Positions 1 through 8,091 of a stretch of 37,530 nucleotides of DNA are shown piece after piece. Location of the stretch: the NCBI GenBank assembly GCA_027066745.1, contig JAMONB010000224.1, forward strand, positions 1-37,530, given 5' to 3'. The DNA is from Flavobacteriaceae bacterium. Its GTDB lineage: Bacteria > Bacteroidota > Bacteroidia > Flavobacteriales > Flavobacteriaceae. The position numbers and the translations under genes were made by a program. Positions within the stretch are counted from its first letter, which is position 1, and every line of letters starts with the position of its first letter. The notes beneath the pieces were generated by a model that was not told the DNA's origin, ran no database searches, and saw nothing but the letters and a program-made list of their open reading frames with translations.

Positions 1-130
1 GTTTGTATAAGATTTGTGAGACCTAAAATCCGAAGGATTTTCGGTTTAAGCAAATCGGTTTGTTAGTATGTTTATCGTTTTGTTTCAAATCAAATTTAAG
101 CATAAATTTTATACGGTGTTGGCATTAGTT
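1..130. repeat. Partial attC-like intergenic hairpin (cassette spacer 1)
   Basis: Non-coding DNA rich in short hairpins, for example AAAATCC-GAA-GGATTTT near 25-42. It ends in GTTGGCATTAGT (118-129), just before the stop codon of the next minus-strand gene. The inverse core TGCCAAC lies on the other side of that gene pair at 1255-1261. The layout (core, hairpin, core) resembles integron attC spacers, but this core does not strictly fit GTTRRRY. The element is cut off by the window start. Confidence 0.45.
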
Positions 131-132
131 TA

Positions 133-877
133 TTATTCTTTAAATAAACTTAAAAAAGATATGGTGTTTTCAATTTTAAGTTGAACACTTGGATTATCTA
201 TTGATTTATTGTCAAGTTTAAATGTATCAATAATACCTTGTGAAGCATTTTCGAAAGCTTTGGAATTTAATAATTTTTCACTTAATTTAAATACATATTC
301 CTCTTCTTTTATATTTGTTTTATATGGAACTTTATATTTAATAGCATATTTTAATAGAAAATTTAAATTTTTATCATTTTTAATTAAATCATTAATAATT
401 GAATTATCTATAACAGAACCAGCCCAATTTTGATTTTCAGCTTTATTGTGAGCATCTATGATTCCTCTACCATAAAGGCATCTAACAGAATAAGAACCTC
501 CTTTTTTATTCTCACTATTTCCATTTACAAATCGTATTTTTCCTTTTATTATAGAACCTCTGACAGGGAAATTATAAGAGACTTGTTTTCTGTTGAATTC
601 ATAAGAGACTTTTATTAGTTCTTTGAGTGCTTCTATACTACATTCATTAGTCCAAAATACAATTGTATCAGAAATATTTATGCAATTTAATGTTGAATTT
701 GAAACATCTGCCAATATTAGCCCAGACATTGGTTTTTCATAGTTACCTAAACTTAATGAAAATTCTATATCTCGAAAAACATGCCCCATTCTTCTAAATT
801 AGTATTTCGTCTTCATTGTTTAAAATGAACTCCTTAAAACCTAAAAGGTCGAAATATGCCAAATAAACTTCTTTCAT
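133..877 (-). pseudogene. Class III nucleotidyl cyclase-like protein, broken by a frameshift
   Basis: An ATG at 877 opens a 27-codon reading frame (MKEVYLAYFDLLGFKEF...) that stops at TAG 796-794. The coding sense continues in another frame as a 218-residue ORF from 789 to 133. Removing one T from the ATTT run at about 797-800 joins them as ...EILI-RRMGHVF..., giving about 247 residues. The joined protein has both class III cyclase metal-binding Asp motifs: FDLLGF in the first piece and ISDT in the second, followed by an RGSIIKG strand. Such cyclase-fold proteins include housekeeping and anti-phage (Pycsar) enzymes; which type this was cannot be told. The larger ORF alone lacks the first Asp and should be inactive. 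It sits in a host cassette outside the prophage. Confidence 0.7.
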
Positions 878-909
878 TTTTAGATTTTTAAAACCAGTGT
901 TAAACTTGT

Positions 910-1215
910 TTAATAAATGGAATCGTGAACAGGTAAAAGCATTGGTGCTCCATCCGTATCTTTGTAAAATGTGTCATAACCATTAATCTGACTTATGTTT
1001 ACATCAATAATTTGACCTGAATTTATTTTAACATTTATAGAACCGTCTTCATTTAGGGGAACTAAACCATAATTTTTATTCAATTCAAAACTGTCAATTA
1101 ATGGTTTTTCATTAGCGTATGTTTTTGGTATGAGTTCTAAATCTTTTAAAGTCATAAAAGTTAAATTAATTGCTATGATTGTTAAAACTCCTTTGGTGTA
1201 AGTGTCGATTTTCAT
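910..1215 (-). CDS. Small membrane-anchored protein, unknown function
   Basis: The product has 101 residues. Residues 9-24 are hydrophobic (GVLTIIAINLTFMTLK) and look like an uncleaved signal anchor; the rest is polar and probably periplasmic. I recognise no catalytic motif. The gene lies 32 bases upstream of the broken cyclase gene on the same strand and in the same hairpin-bounded cassette, so the two may be co-transcribed. The cassette core TGCCAAC lies about 40 bases before its start. Proteins of this shape are common orphan genes in Bacteroidetes. Confidence 0.6.
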   Translation of the reverse strand: MKIDTYTKGVLTIIAINLTFMTLKDLELIPKTYANEKPLIDSFELNKNYGLVPLNEDGSINVKINSGQIIDVNISQINGYDTFYKDTDGAPMLLPVHDSIY

Positions 1216-1254
1216 TTTTACTTATTTATAAAATTTATATTTTGTATTAATTAA

Positions 1255-1300
1255 TGCCAACGGTTTAGGCTAGGAAAAGTTGCGATTGGTAAATCGTACT
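1255..1300. repeat. Left half of attC-like hairpin (spacer 2), split by the prophage
   Basis: TGCCAACGG is followed by a hairpin arm (GGAAAAGT, then CGATT-GGTA-AATCG). Its closing arm ACTTTTCC lies 34.9 kb away at 36187-36194, beyond the prophage. Joining the halves gives a palindrome that matches the reverse complement of the intact spacer at 37421-37451 in 30 of 31 positions. Confidence 0.8.
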
Positions 1301-1301
1301 T
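1297..1301. repeat. Target-site duplication, left copy (TACT or TACTT)
   Basis: TACTT occurs at 1297-1301 and again at 36186-36190, flanking the element. The intact spacer copy shows that the empty site carried it once. If the ends are aligned so that both terminal transposase sites start 9 bases from the tip, the duplication is TACT and the element starts at T1301. If it is 5 bp, as in Mu, the element starts at 1302. Confidence 0.75.
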
Positions 1302-1309
1302 AAGGGGGT

Positions 1310-1405
1310 AAAAACAACATGTACTAATCCTTTATTATATTTTTGCCTGATATTTCCCATAGAATAAGGCTTTTAACAAATATAGACAAAAAACCACATG
1401 TCCTA
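1310..1405 (+). promoter_or_regulatory. Left-end transposase binding sites L1 and L2
   Basis: L1 (1310-1326) is AAAAACAACATGTACTA and L2 (1389-1405) is AAAAACCACATGTCCTA. Both match, in inverted orientation, the sites at the right end (36127-36143 and 36160-36176). In Mu, such end sites are bound by MuA to build the transpososome. L1-L2 spacing is 79 bp against 33 bp for R1-R2, an asymmetry like that of Mu attL and attR. Binding is inferred. Confidence 0.75.
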
Positions 1406-1410
1406 ATAGA

Positions 1411-1762
1411 TTGAATTACCTTAAATTTTGCTTAATTTATTTAAAGGATTGTTAAATGCCCTTTTAAAGTTTCTTTAATATTTTATTAAAAACTGTTTAA
1501 ACTACTATTAAATAAGTGCTTAAAGGTATTTTAATAGTATTGATACCTTTTTAAGATTCAGAGTTAAATGCTTAATTTTAAATAGCAAACAACCATTTTT
1601 TATTTAGGGTAAATGAATAAAATGCAGTAGTTGGGTGTAGTGTTGGGTGTAGTTTTTGGGTGTAGTTTTGCTAAATAATGGCTATTTTTAGCTTAGGGTG
1701 TTTGTATTTATACATTGTTTTAGCTGTAAAATATAGGTACTTGTATAAGGGGTAAATGTAAT
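1411..1762. other. Non-coding left-end region between L2 and the repressor
   Basis: No convincing gene is present. The region holds a hairpin (AAAGGTAT 1522-1529 with ATACCTTT 1543-1550, followed by TT), possibly a weak terminator, and the TTGGGTGTAG repeats described separately. In Mu the corresponding place between attL and the early genes carries regulatory DNA rather than genes. Confidence 0.5.
1631..1665. repeat. Three direct repeats of TTGGGTGTAG
   Basis: Perfect 10-base copies start at 1631, 1643 and 1656, with 12 and 13 bp between starts, so roughly one helical turn or slightly more. They lie about 330 bp inside the left end and 98 bp past the repressor stop codon. Such phasing suggests a protein-binding array, for instance a transpososome enhancer or an operator. 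No such function can be read directly from the sequence. Confidence 0.6.
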
Positions 1763-2452
1763 TTAACTCATTGAATTTATGCGAATAATTGCCTTTACTA
1801 AAGCTAATGCTTTTATTCTTGATTTAAGTATATGTCGTTCTTGGTGATTTTTGTTTTGCGAAACTAATTTAACCCACTCTTCTCCTTTGTCACTATGTTG
1901 TATATATTTAACGGTGATATACTCTTCATCATCAGTTTCTACTGATAATAAGTACATTTCACCCCAAAATATATCATTTCCGATATCGTGTATTTGCTTA
2001 TACATAATAATATCTCCACTTTTAAGCAAGGGGTACATGCTATCTCCAGTAACTTTTATAGCTCCATCGCACTTGGGTAAGTTGGGTATTGATATGTGAT
2101 CTATTGGGTTTTGTGCCGAAACATCTTTAAATAATGGAACCAAACCAGCAACAGCTTCAATATCATACAATGGTATAAGTTGATTTCCATTGTTAATACG
2201 ATCTGTTTTTAAAGTATAAACTCCTTGAGCTTCATTTACTTCTGTAATGTCTTTTATCATTTTTCCCTTACCAGTAAGAAGCCATTCAGCATTAATGTCA
2301 GGATAATACGCTAATATATTCGCATATTTATCAGTACTTATTTCTCTGCTTTTATCTAAAAAGCCATTAGATAAGCCTAAATCTTTATGAAACTTATATC
2401 GTGTAATACCTTTAAAATCAATATATTGTTTGATTCTATCTGTTATTTTCAT
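1763..2452 (-). CDS. Prophage repressor, HTH plus S24 (LexA/CI-like) peptidase domain
   Basis: The product has 229 residues starting at MKITDRIKQYIDFKG. A longer upstream reading frame encodes only a hydrophobic run through the operator region and is rejected. Residues 1-65 form a DNA-binding domain. The C-terminal half is a signal-peptidase-like S24 fold with Ser138 in TGDSMYPLL and Lys182 in ITVKYI. An Ala-Gly pair (A102-G103, in AVAGLV) is a candidate self-cleavage site, so induction by DNA damage through RecA is plausible. It is divergent from the early operon and should repress the promoter at 2495. Confidence 0.88.
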   Translation of the reverse strand: MKITDRIKQYIDFKGITRYKFHKDLGLSNGFLDKSREISTDKYANILAYYPDINAEWLLTGKGKMIKDITEVNEAQGVYTLKTDRINNGNQLIPLYDIEAVAGLVPLFKDVSAQNPIDHISIPNLPKCDGAIKVTGDSMYPLLKSGDIIMYKQIHDIGNDIFWGEMYLLSVETDDEEYITVKYIQHSDKGEEWVKLVSQNKNHQERHILKSRIKALALVKAIIRINSMS

Positions 2453-2458
2453 ACTAAA

Positions 2459-2502
2459 CTTAGAATATATTTGTATAATATTAGAATATATTAGTATATT
2501 TG
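2459..2502 (+). promoter_or_regulatory. Early promoter with candidate operator repeats
   Basis: The Bacteroidetes -7 element TATATTTG lies at 2495-2502 and a -33 TTTG at 2470-2473, 21 bp apart, reading toward the transposition genes. TTAGAATATAT is directly repeated at 2460-2470 and 2481-2491 and overlaps the promoter. The intergenic region lies between the divergent repressor and the HTH gene, the usual place for a lysis/lysogeny operator. Protein binding is inferred. Confidence 0.65.
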
Positions 2503-2522
2503 TACTGCAAAGAACAAAATAC

Positions 2523-2792
2523 ATGAGCGAAAATACAAAATTAAAAACAAGATGTCCTAAAAAAGACACTACAAGTACAAAAAAGGACATTTCATTATCT
2601 AAAAATTATATGTTTTCTGAAACTGAAGTTGCAAAACTAGCTAACTGTTCGGTTTCATACGTAAAGAAACTTAGATCAGGCGTAGTAGATACTAAAAGTA
2701 ATCTTGCTCAAAGAGTCTTAGCTATAGATGAGTTAGCTAATAATAGTAAATCTATCCTAATACAAGAAATAGAACGAATAGTAAAACTATAA
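2523..2792 (+). CDS. Small HTH DNA-binding protein (Ner/Cro-like position)
   Basis: The product has 89 residues, with the start set at the ATG 21 bases after the early promoter; the longer frame runs back through the promoter and is rejected. Residues 31-55 (FSETEVAKLANCSVSYVKKLRSG...) look like a helix-turn-helix; the first 27 residues are polar and lysine-rich. It is the first gene of the early operon, just before the transposase, where Mu has ner. A role in down-regulating early or repressor transcription is inferred from position. Confidence 0.6.
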   Translation: MSENTKLKTRCPKKDTTSTKKDISLSKNYMFSETEVAKLANCSVSYVKKLRSGVVDTKSNLAQRVLAIDELANNSKSILIQEIERIVKL

Positions 2793-2794
2793 GT

Positions 2795-4792
2795 ATGATT
2801 TACCTAGGAAGTACATTATGTTTAGAATACAGTGAACTTGTACCTGTTGTTATGAATAGAGATAATTTCTATCATCATAGGGGTAATGGTAATTTAACAG
2901 CTCATGGAGTGGGGGGTAACGGAAGAAAAGTATTGATTGAATATGAGTCAATGCCTAGTAAATACAAGGAAGCTACTAAAGAATACTATGGATGCCCTTA
3001 TATATATGCATCAAAACAACCAATTTTACAAAGTTTAGAGTTTGATACTAAAGCTCAGGACTTCTATCATAAATATACGCTTCCAAATGGTATTAAGTTA
3101 CCAAGTTCAAACTATAATTTAAATGGTAAGGCTCAAATTAACTATGTACAACGCTATACAGAGTGTGCTACTTGGTTAAATATGCTAATTAGATTGGTAA
3201 ATGATAAGGCCGCTTTAAAGCGTGAATTGAATATATCAATTGGTAAGTTTTGGGAAACAGCTTGCGATATGATTAAAACTAAGAAAGTAAGCTTACCAGC
3301 AACTCCTAAACGTTTAAAGATTAAGATTAAATACTATCAAATGGGCGGTTATGAAGCCCTTATAGAAAAACACAAGTTTGGTAACAGTTATAGTAAAAAG
3401 GTTGTTGGGGAAGTTGCTGAAGCTTTATTAAAAGAACTATTATCATTAAGAAATAAACACGCTGATACCACGATAGCTTCAGAATATAATAAATGGGCTA
3501 TTTCTGAGGGGTTAAAGCCCATAACCCCTGAAGCTGTTGGGTACTGGCGTAAAAAGTGGCATAACGAGCTTATTTTAGAGCGTGAAGGTATGGGTAAAAC
3601 ATATACTAAGCTATCTAAACAAGGTAAACGTAAACGCCCATCTGCACCGCTATTACTAATTAATTCAGATGACAATGTTTTGGATTTATACTTTAGAGCT
3701 AATGGCAATGATTGGCACAGGCCAGTATTGTATGTAGTTATTGATGCTTTCAATGATTATATTTTAGGTTACGCAATGGGAGCAAGTGTTACTAAGGAAT
3801 TAGTAAAAGAAGCTTATAGAAATGCCAATAGGCATGTAATGGAATTAACAGGAGATTCTTACTGCTGGCAACAATTACAAACCGATAGATGGGGTATTAG
3901 TGGTAAAAACACTACAGAACTTGAGCATTTTTATAACAGTATGGGAACATTTACGCCAGCTGGATTAAAAAACTCTCAAGCTAAATATGTTGAACGTTCT
4001 TTCGGTACAGTTTGGCATACAATGCTTAAAAAATTATTTCCAAATAACTATAGTGGCCATAACCTTACAGCAAAGCAAAAATTAAATCCTGACAACCTCA
4101 AACCAACTTATTTTCCTTCAATTGATGATGCTCCAGAGCAAGTAGATCTATTTATACAGGCTATGCGCCAAACAAAGCGTAAAAATTGCGAATTAACTCG
4201 CCAACAGGAGTGGGTAAAAGCATTTACTGAAAGCGAAAAATCACAAAGTAAACTGTTGTCTCCTGAAATGAGATTACAAATATTTGGTAAACGACACAGC
4301 TACACTAATAAAATTACATCATCAGGTGTAACGCCAATATTATTGGGTGAAAAGCGAATATATGAATTATCTCAAGATACCATTTTTGAGCATATAGACA
4401 GAAAAGTACAAGTAATTTATGATGATCATGATTTATCTACGGTTTTAATTACTGATGGTAAAGGTTTACGCTTCTTAGCTAATGAATATAAGTTATTGCC
4501 TAGTGCTATTGCAGATTATGAAGAAGGAGATAAAGCTAGAATTAATCATTTACTACAAGAAAAGAAAATAGTACTACCAAAAATACAACACTTAATAGAA
4601 AGCCGTAAAGAAGTACTTCAACGTGCTAAAATTGATGCGGAAAGTAGATTGAAAGCTGGAGTATTAGTAAAAGAAATTACTCATAAAGATCAAATGCTTA
4701 TTACAGCAGCTAATAATGGAGCTTCCATTGAAATTGAGCCTGAAAGTGATGAGGAGATAGATATTTATAAGTCAATATTAAATAGAAATTAA
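2795..4792 (+). CDS. MuA-like DDE transposase
   Basis: The product has 665 residues, close to MuA's 663. An RNase H-like catalytic core carries Asp317 (in VVIDAFNDY), Asp364 (in LQTDRWG) and Glu400 (in YVERSF), a D-D(35)-E spacing as in rve/retroviral integrases. MuA itself has a longer D-E spacing. The N-terminal 250 residues should hold the end-binding helices; the lysine/arginine-rich C-terminal region may contact the MuB-like partner. It catalyses strand transfer of the phage ends for integration and replicative transposition. Its likely substrates are the sites at 1310-1405 and 36127-36176. Confidence 0.93.
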   Translation: MIYLGSTLCLEYSELVPVVMNRDNFYHHRGNGNLTAHGVGGNGRKVLIEYESMPSKYKEATKEYYGCPYIYASKQPILQSLEFDTKAQDFYHKYTLPNGIKLPSSNYNLNGKAQINYVQRYTECATWLNMLIRLVNDKAALKRELNISIGKFWETACDMIKTKKVSLPATPKRLKIKIKYYQMGGYEALIEKHKFGNSYSKKVVGEVAEALLKELLSLRNKHADTTIASEYNKWAISEGLKPITPEAVGYWRKKWHNELILEREGMGKTYTKLSKQGKRKRPSAPLLLINSDDNVLDLYFRANGNDWHRPVLYVVIDAFNDYILGYAMGASVTKELVKEAYRNANRHVMELTGDSYCWQQLQTDRWGISGKNTTELEHFYNSMGTFTPAGLKNSQAKYVERSFGTVWHTMLKKLFPNNYSGHNLTAKQKLNPDNLKPTYFPSIDDAPEQVDLFIQAMRQTKRKNCELTRQQEWVKAFTESEKSQSKLLSPEMRLQIFGKRHSYTNKITSSGVTPILLGEKRIYELSQDTIFEHIDRKVQVIYDDHDLSTVLITDGKGLRFLANEYKLLPSAIADYEEGDKARINHLLQEKKIVLPKIQHLIESRKEVLQRAKIDAESRLKAGVLVKEITHKDQMLITAANNGASIEIEPESDEEIDIYKSILNRN

Positions 4793-4809
4793 TTAAAACA
4801 AGTAACAAA

Positions 4810-5673
4810 ATGAATGAAAATCAACAAATTTCAGATGCATTAAAAATGCAAATTACAAATGATTTAAGGCAGTATGTAGCTAATGTAGCTGGAGGTAGTG
4901 CCAATAAAGCAAGTAAGCTGTTAAAAAACATTAGTAACGGTTACATTAGTTTAGTATTAAATGAGAAATGGGAAAGCATAAGTGATGATGCTTGGCGTAA
5001 TTTACAAAAACAAGTTAGTAAAAAAGATGAGTGGGTTATTGTTGAAACTAGAGGTTATAAGTTTTTAAGCCAATTGTTTGTAGATGCTCGTTTACACTCA
5101 AATACGTTTGGTATTATAGGTAAAACTGGCTATGGTAAAACCGAGACGGCTAAACTAGTTTTAGAAGAAAATGTTTTTGTAGTAAAGGCAAATGAATATT
5201 TTACAAGTCGTGATTTCTTAGAAGAAATATTACGCTTAATGGGTAAAAATGGCGCTGGATATTCTATTGCAGGAATGATGAAGCAAATAATAACTAACCT
5301 ATTAAAACTTCAAAATCCATTAATAATAATTGATGAAGCAGATAAGTTGAACGATAAGGTGTTGTACTTCTTTATTTCATTGTACAATGCTTTAGAAGGA
5401 AAATGTGGCCTAATAATTATTGCAACTCCATATTTAAAGAAAAAAATTGATGATGGCTTAATGCGAAATAAGAAAGGCTATGCTGAAATATACTCTCGTA
5501 TTGGTAGAAACTTCCTAGAAGTTCCAAAACCTTCTAAAAACGATATAACTGCAATTGTACAGGCAAATGGTATCACTGATCCGCAAACTATAAATAGTAT
5601 TTACAACAGTTGTGGTGATGATTTACGTAGTGTTAAGCTTTTGGTACACGCTAACTTAAAAGCATCCGCATAA
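4810..5673 (+). CDS. MuB-like AAA+ ATPase, transposition target selector
   Basis: The product has 287 residues. An N-terminal helical region (about 1-60) probably binds DNA. The AAA ATPase domain has Walker A GKTGYGKT (104-111) and Walker B LIIIDEAD (171-178), with an arginine-containing SRIGRN segment further on. MuB binds target DNA as ATP-dependent filaments and stimulates MuA. It follows the transposase by 17 bases, the canonical A-B order, and its stop codon overlaps the next start (TAATG). The leader ACAAGTAACAAAATG resembles those of other early genes here. Confidence 0.9.
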   Translation: MNENQQISDALKMQITNDLRQYVANVAGGSANKASKLLKNISNGYISLVLNEKWESISDDAWRNLQKQVSKKDEWVIVETRGYKFLSQLFVDARLHSNTFGIIGKTGYGKTETAKLVLEENVFVVKANEYFTSRDFLEEILRLMGKNGAGYSIAGMMKQIITNLLKLQNPLIIIDEADKLNDKVLYFFISLYNALEGKCGLIIIATPYLKKKIDDGLMRNKKGYAEIYSRIGRNFLEVPKPSKNDITAIVQANGITDPQTINSIYNSCGDDLRSVKLLVHANLKASA

Positions 5674-6068
5674 TGCCAGTTTTAACACATATAGCCAAAG
5701 TAAAAAACGAAAACTTAACAGTAAAAAATAAAGTGCAAAATACACTTGGTTGGAGCAGTATAGAATATGCTGAGTTTCAAGAGAAAATGGGCTTAGACTA
5801 TTTAATGGAAGAGTTAGAAGGATGTTTAGACTATGTCAATTTAATAGCTAAAGAGAAACTATTTTGGAGCTGGTGGATTAACCATTGGGTGAAGCGTGAT
5901 ATTGCATTTTTAGCTGATGCTTATGGATTAAATGAACGTTGGTGTAGAAAGCTATATATAGCAAGAAACAACCCTAATTCAGCTTATTTTAACTTAAGTA
6001 TGAGCTTAATGAAACAAAGCTATGCTGTTATGATTGGAGAGCTTATAAAAGAAATCCATAATGATTGA
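5673..6068 (+). CDS. Unknown early protein, tryptophan-rich
   Basis: The product has 131 residues and I do not recognise the family. The start overlaps the MuB-like stop codon by one base and the next gene starts inside its last codons, so translation is probably coupled. A central aromatic stretch (KLFWSWWINHWVKRD) is followed by LADAYGLNERWCRKLY, which could be a helix-turn-helix-like element. No signal peptide or membrane span is convincing. Its place between the ATPase and a DnaA-like HTH gene suggests replication or transposition support. Confidence 0.7.
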   Translation: MPVLTHIAKVKNENLTVKNKVQNTLGWSSIEYAEFQEKMGLDYLMEELEGCLDYVNLIAKEKLFWSWWINHWVKRDIAFLADAYGLNERWCRKLYIARNNPNSAYFNLSMSLMKQSYAVMIGELIKEIHND

Positions 6069-6468
6069 AATTGTTACAACTTCAGTAGTAATAGCGTATG
6101 ATATAAGCTTGGATGATATAAGAGGTGAAAGTCGTAAAAAGCCGTTACCTGAAGCTCGTAGAATGATAGCTTTTTTATTATTTAAAAGCAGATTTAAACA
6201 AACAGAAATTGCAAATAAAATTAATTGCAGTAGATCATTAATTAGTAGAGCAGTTGAAAAACATTTATTTGAGCTTACTCATTATGAAGATGTTGCAAAA
6301 AAATACTTAAAAACAAAACGAATTATGAAAATCAATTTAGAGACAAGAATTAAACAATTAGAAAACTGGTTAACTGAAAATCCTGAAGCAGATTGGATTT
6401 TAAGACATGATAAAATTAAAGAGTTAGCAGATTTAAATGAAGAATTATCAGAATTATCAATTAATTAA
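6061..6468 (+). CDS. HTH protein resembling the DnaA C-terminal (domain IV) fold
   Basis: The product has 135 residues. Residues 20-75 (ESRKKPLPEARRMIAFLLF..., then TEIANKINCSRSLISRAVEKH) have the order of the DnaA DNA-binding domain: a basic SRK start, a helix with EAR, then a helix-turn-helix. The signature GRDHTTV loop is replaced by NCSRSLISRAV. There is no AAA domain, so it is not an initiator itself. The C-terminal 50 residues are charged and helical. It may bind DnaA-box-like or phage-end DNA, or simply be a regulator. It overlaps the preceding gene by 8 bases. Confidence 0.55.
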   Translation: MIEIVTTSVVIAYDISLDDIRGESRKKPLPEARRMIAFLLFKSRFKQTEIANKINCSRSLISRAVEKHLFELTHYEDVAKKYLKTKRIMKINLETRIKQLENWLTENPEADWILRHDKIKELADLNEELSELSIN

Positions 6469-6478
6469 AAATAAAAAT

Positions 6479-7105
6479 ATGAACGTAGTAAATTTTAAAG
6501 CAAAAGACCAAGTTTGGCAAGATGAATCAGGTACTAATATACCTTACAACCGAATTAACAAAGTAGAACGTTTAATGGAGCGTTCAAGTGCTAAAATACT
6601 AAGAGAAGCTTTAGCTATAAATGCGAAGTTAGTTGCTTTTAGAGATACCATTAGTGATTTATCAATGGAGGCTTACGATGCTTTTATGGCATCTAAAAAG
6701 TCGTCTAAAAAAACAAAAGGGAATTTCACATGGTTTAATTTTAATAGAACTATAAAAATTGAAGTAAGCATTAGTGAGCCTATTAAGTTTGATGATCTTA
6801 CAATTGAAGCTGCTAAGAGTAAGTTTTATGCCTTTTTAGAAAAGAATGTTACCAGTAGTAATGATTTTGTAAAACCAATGATACTTGATGCCTTTCAAAC
6901 ACAAAGAAATGCTAAGCTAGATACTAATAGAGTGCTTAGTTTGGTACGTCATGAAGCTAAAATAAACAGTCCGTTATTTAGTGAAGCTGTAAAGCTTATT
7001 CAGCAGGCTATCAGAAGACCTAAAAGTAAAACATACTACAGAGTTTGGGTAAAAGATGAAGCTGGCCAATACAAAAATATTGAGTTAAATCTTTCAAGCT
7101 TATAA
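6479..7105 (+). CDS. DUF3164 family protein of Mu-like phages
   Basis: The product has 209 residues, starting at ATG 6479 after an A-rich leader; a start at 6437 inside the previous gene is less likely. Features typical of DUF3164 are the early WQDESGTNIPYNRI segment, a long central helix and a C-terminal RRPKSKTYYRVWVKDEAGQY block. DUF3164 proteins occur in the early operon of Mu-like prophages and their biochemical role is not established. Here it follows the DnaA-like HTH gene and precedes a short charged protein. Confidence 0.75.
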   Translation: MNVVNFKAKDQVWQDESGTNIPYNRINKVERLMERSSAKILREALAINAKLVAFRDTISDLSMEAYDAFMASKKSSKKTKGNFTWFNFNRTIKIEVSISEPIKFDDLTIEAAKSKFYAFLEKNVTSSNDFVKPMILDAFQTQRNAKLDTNRVLSLVRHEAKINSPLFSEAVKLIQQAIRRPKSKTYYRVWVKDEAGQYKNIELNLSSL

Positions 7106-7109
7106 TAGA

Positions 7110-7304
7110 ATGAGTGTAGATATAAAAAAACTATCTGACGAGGAATTATCTGTAAATGGTAAGCGAGTATATAAAGATAGTAACGATAAGTGGGTAGGGC
7201 AAAACCTAAACAATATTGAGTCTAAGGCAGCCAATGAATATATAGCATCATTAGAACGCTATAATGATAAGAAAAATGAACTGAATGAAAGTACTAGGAG
7301 TTAA
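7110..7304 (+). CDS. Short charged protein, unknown
   Basis: The product has 64 residues and is rich in Lys, Glu, Asp and Asn. A WVGQNLNNIESKAANEYIASLERY stretch (about 28-51) is probably helical. There is no signal peptide, cysteine cluster or known motif. It begins 4 bases after the DUF3164 stop and its 3' end overlaps the following ATPase gene by 20 bases, so it belongs to the same operon. It may be a partner of that ATPase; this is guesswork from position. Confidence 0.55.
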   Translation: MSVDIKKLSDEELSVNGKRVYKDSNDKWVGQNLNNIESKAANEYIASLERYNDKKNELNESTRS

Positions 7305-8004
7305 ACAATTTCACCAAAAAACCTTTAAGCTTTTAGCACTAAAAGCAAGTAAGTTTAAAGGTATTTTAGGGAAAGTTCCTAAGTATTTTACAGCTGTAAT
7401 TTACGGCTTTAGCGGTAATGGCAAAACAGAGTTTAGCATTACACTGGCAAAAGAGCTATCCCAATTTGGGAAAGTATTATGGCTCTCCTACGAACAGCGA
7501 CACGGATATGATTTGCAAACAGCAACCAAAAGAAATGAAATGCAAGAAAACTCAGGTAAGTTTTTAGTAGCAGATCCTTTAGAGAATATTGAGGAAGGCA
7601 CAAGCTTAATAGCTGATTTAGATAACTATTTAAGTTCAAGAGGTAGTGCAGATTATGTGTTTATTGATAGCCTTGATTATACAGGTTTTACAATGGCAGA
7701 TTATAAATATTTGAAAAATAAATACTTTGGTAAAAAAGGCTTCATTTTCATAGCACACTCAACAAAAAATGGCATTCCAAATAAGGCAGTTACAAGAGAT
7801 ATCATTTTTGATGGTGGTATGGGCTTATTTGTAAAAGATTTTATTGCCTTTCCTGATAAAAATAGATTTGGAGGTTTTGAGCCGTATGTCGTATTTGAAG
7901 AGCAGGCAAAAGAACGAAACCCTTTGTTTTTTACGAAAAGGGTAGCAGCTAAAAAACCCAATAACAAACCAAAGGTAACTGTTAAAAGCACACCTGAAGA
8001 GTAG
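7285..8004 (+). CDS. P-loop ATPase, RecA/DnaB-like
   Basis: The product has 239 residues. Walker A is GFSGNGKT (41-48), and a Walker B-like strand YVFIDS lies at 124-129. A conserved strand ending in IFIAHSTKNG (about residues 152-161) recalls the sensor strand of RecA-fold proteins. The C-terminus is lysine-rich (KKPNNKPK). P-loop proteins of this type occur among replication and recombination genes of Bacteroidetes phages. It may serve replication or recombination of phage DNA; the exact role is unknown. The 20-base overlap with the previous gene suggests coupling. Confidence 0.7.
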   Translation: MKVLGVKQFHQKTFKLLALKASKFKGILGKVPKYFTAVIYGFSGNGKTEFSITLAKELSQFGKVLWLSYEQRHGYDLQTATKRNEMQENSGKFLVADPLENIEEGTSLIADLDNYLSSRGSADYVFIDSLDYTGFTMADYKYLKNKYFGKKGFIFIAHSTKNGIPNKAVTRDIIFDGGMGLFVKDFIAFPDKNRFGGFEPYVVFEEQAKERNPLFFTKRVAAKKPNNKPKVTVKSTPEE

Positions 8005-8091
8005 GGGTTATTTGCAATAAACTAGCTGAAAGTATAGGGGTAGCTGCAATAAAAACAAGTTAAAACACTAATAATAAACAAGTTAACAAAA

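Noticed and set aside
133-877. Programmed frameshift in the cyclase-like gene
   Set aside because: There is no slippery heptamer or stimulatory structure; a single extra base in ATTT is simpler.
1631-1665. CRISPR-like repeat array
   Set aside because: Units are 10 bases with 2-3 bases between; no spacers or cas genes are present.
2453-2590. Longer N-terminus for the repressor (275 residues)
   Set aside because: It adds a hydrophobic stretch read through the promoter/operator; the S24 repressors begin with the HTH, and MKITDRIK fits.
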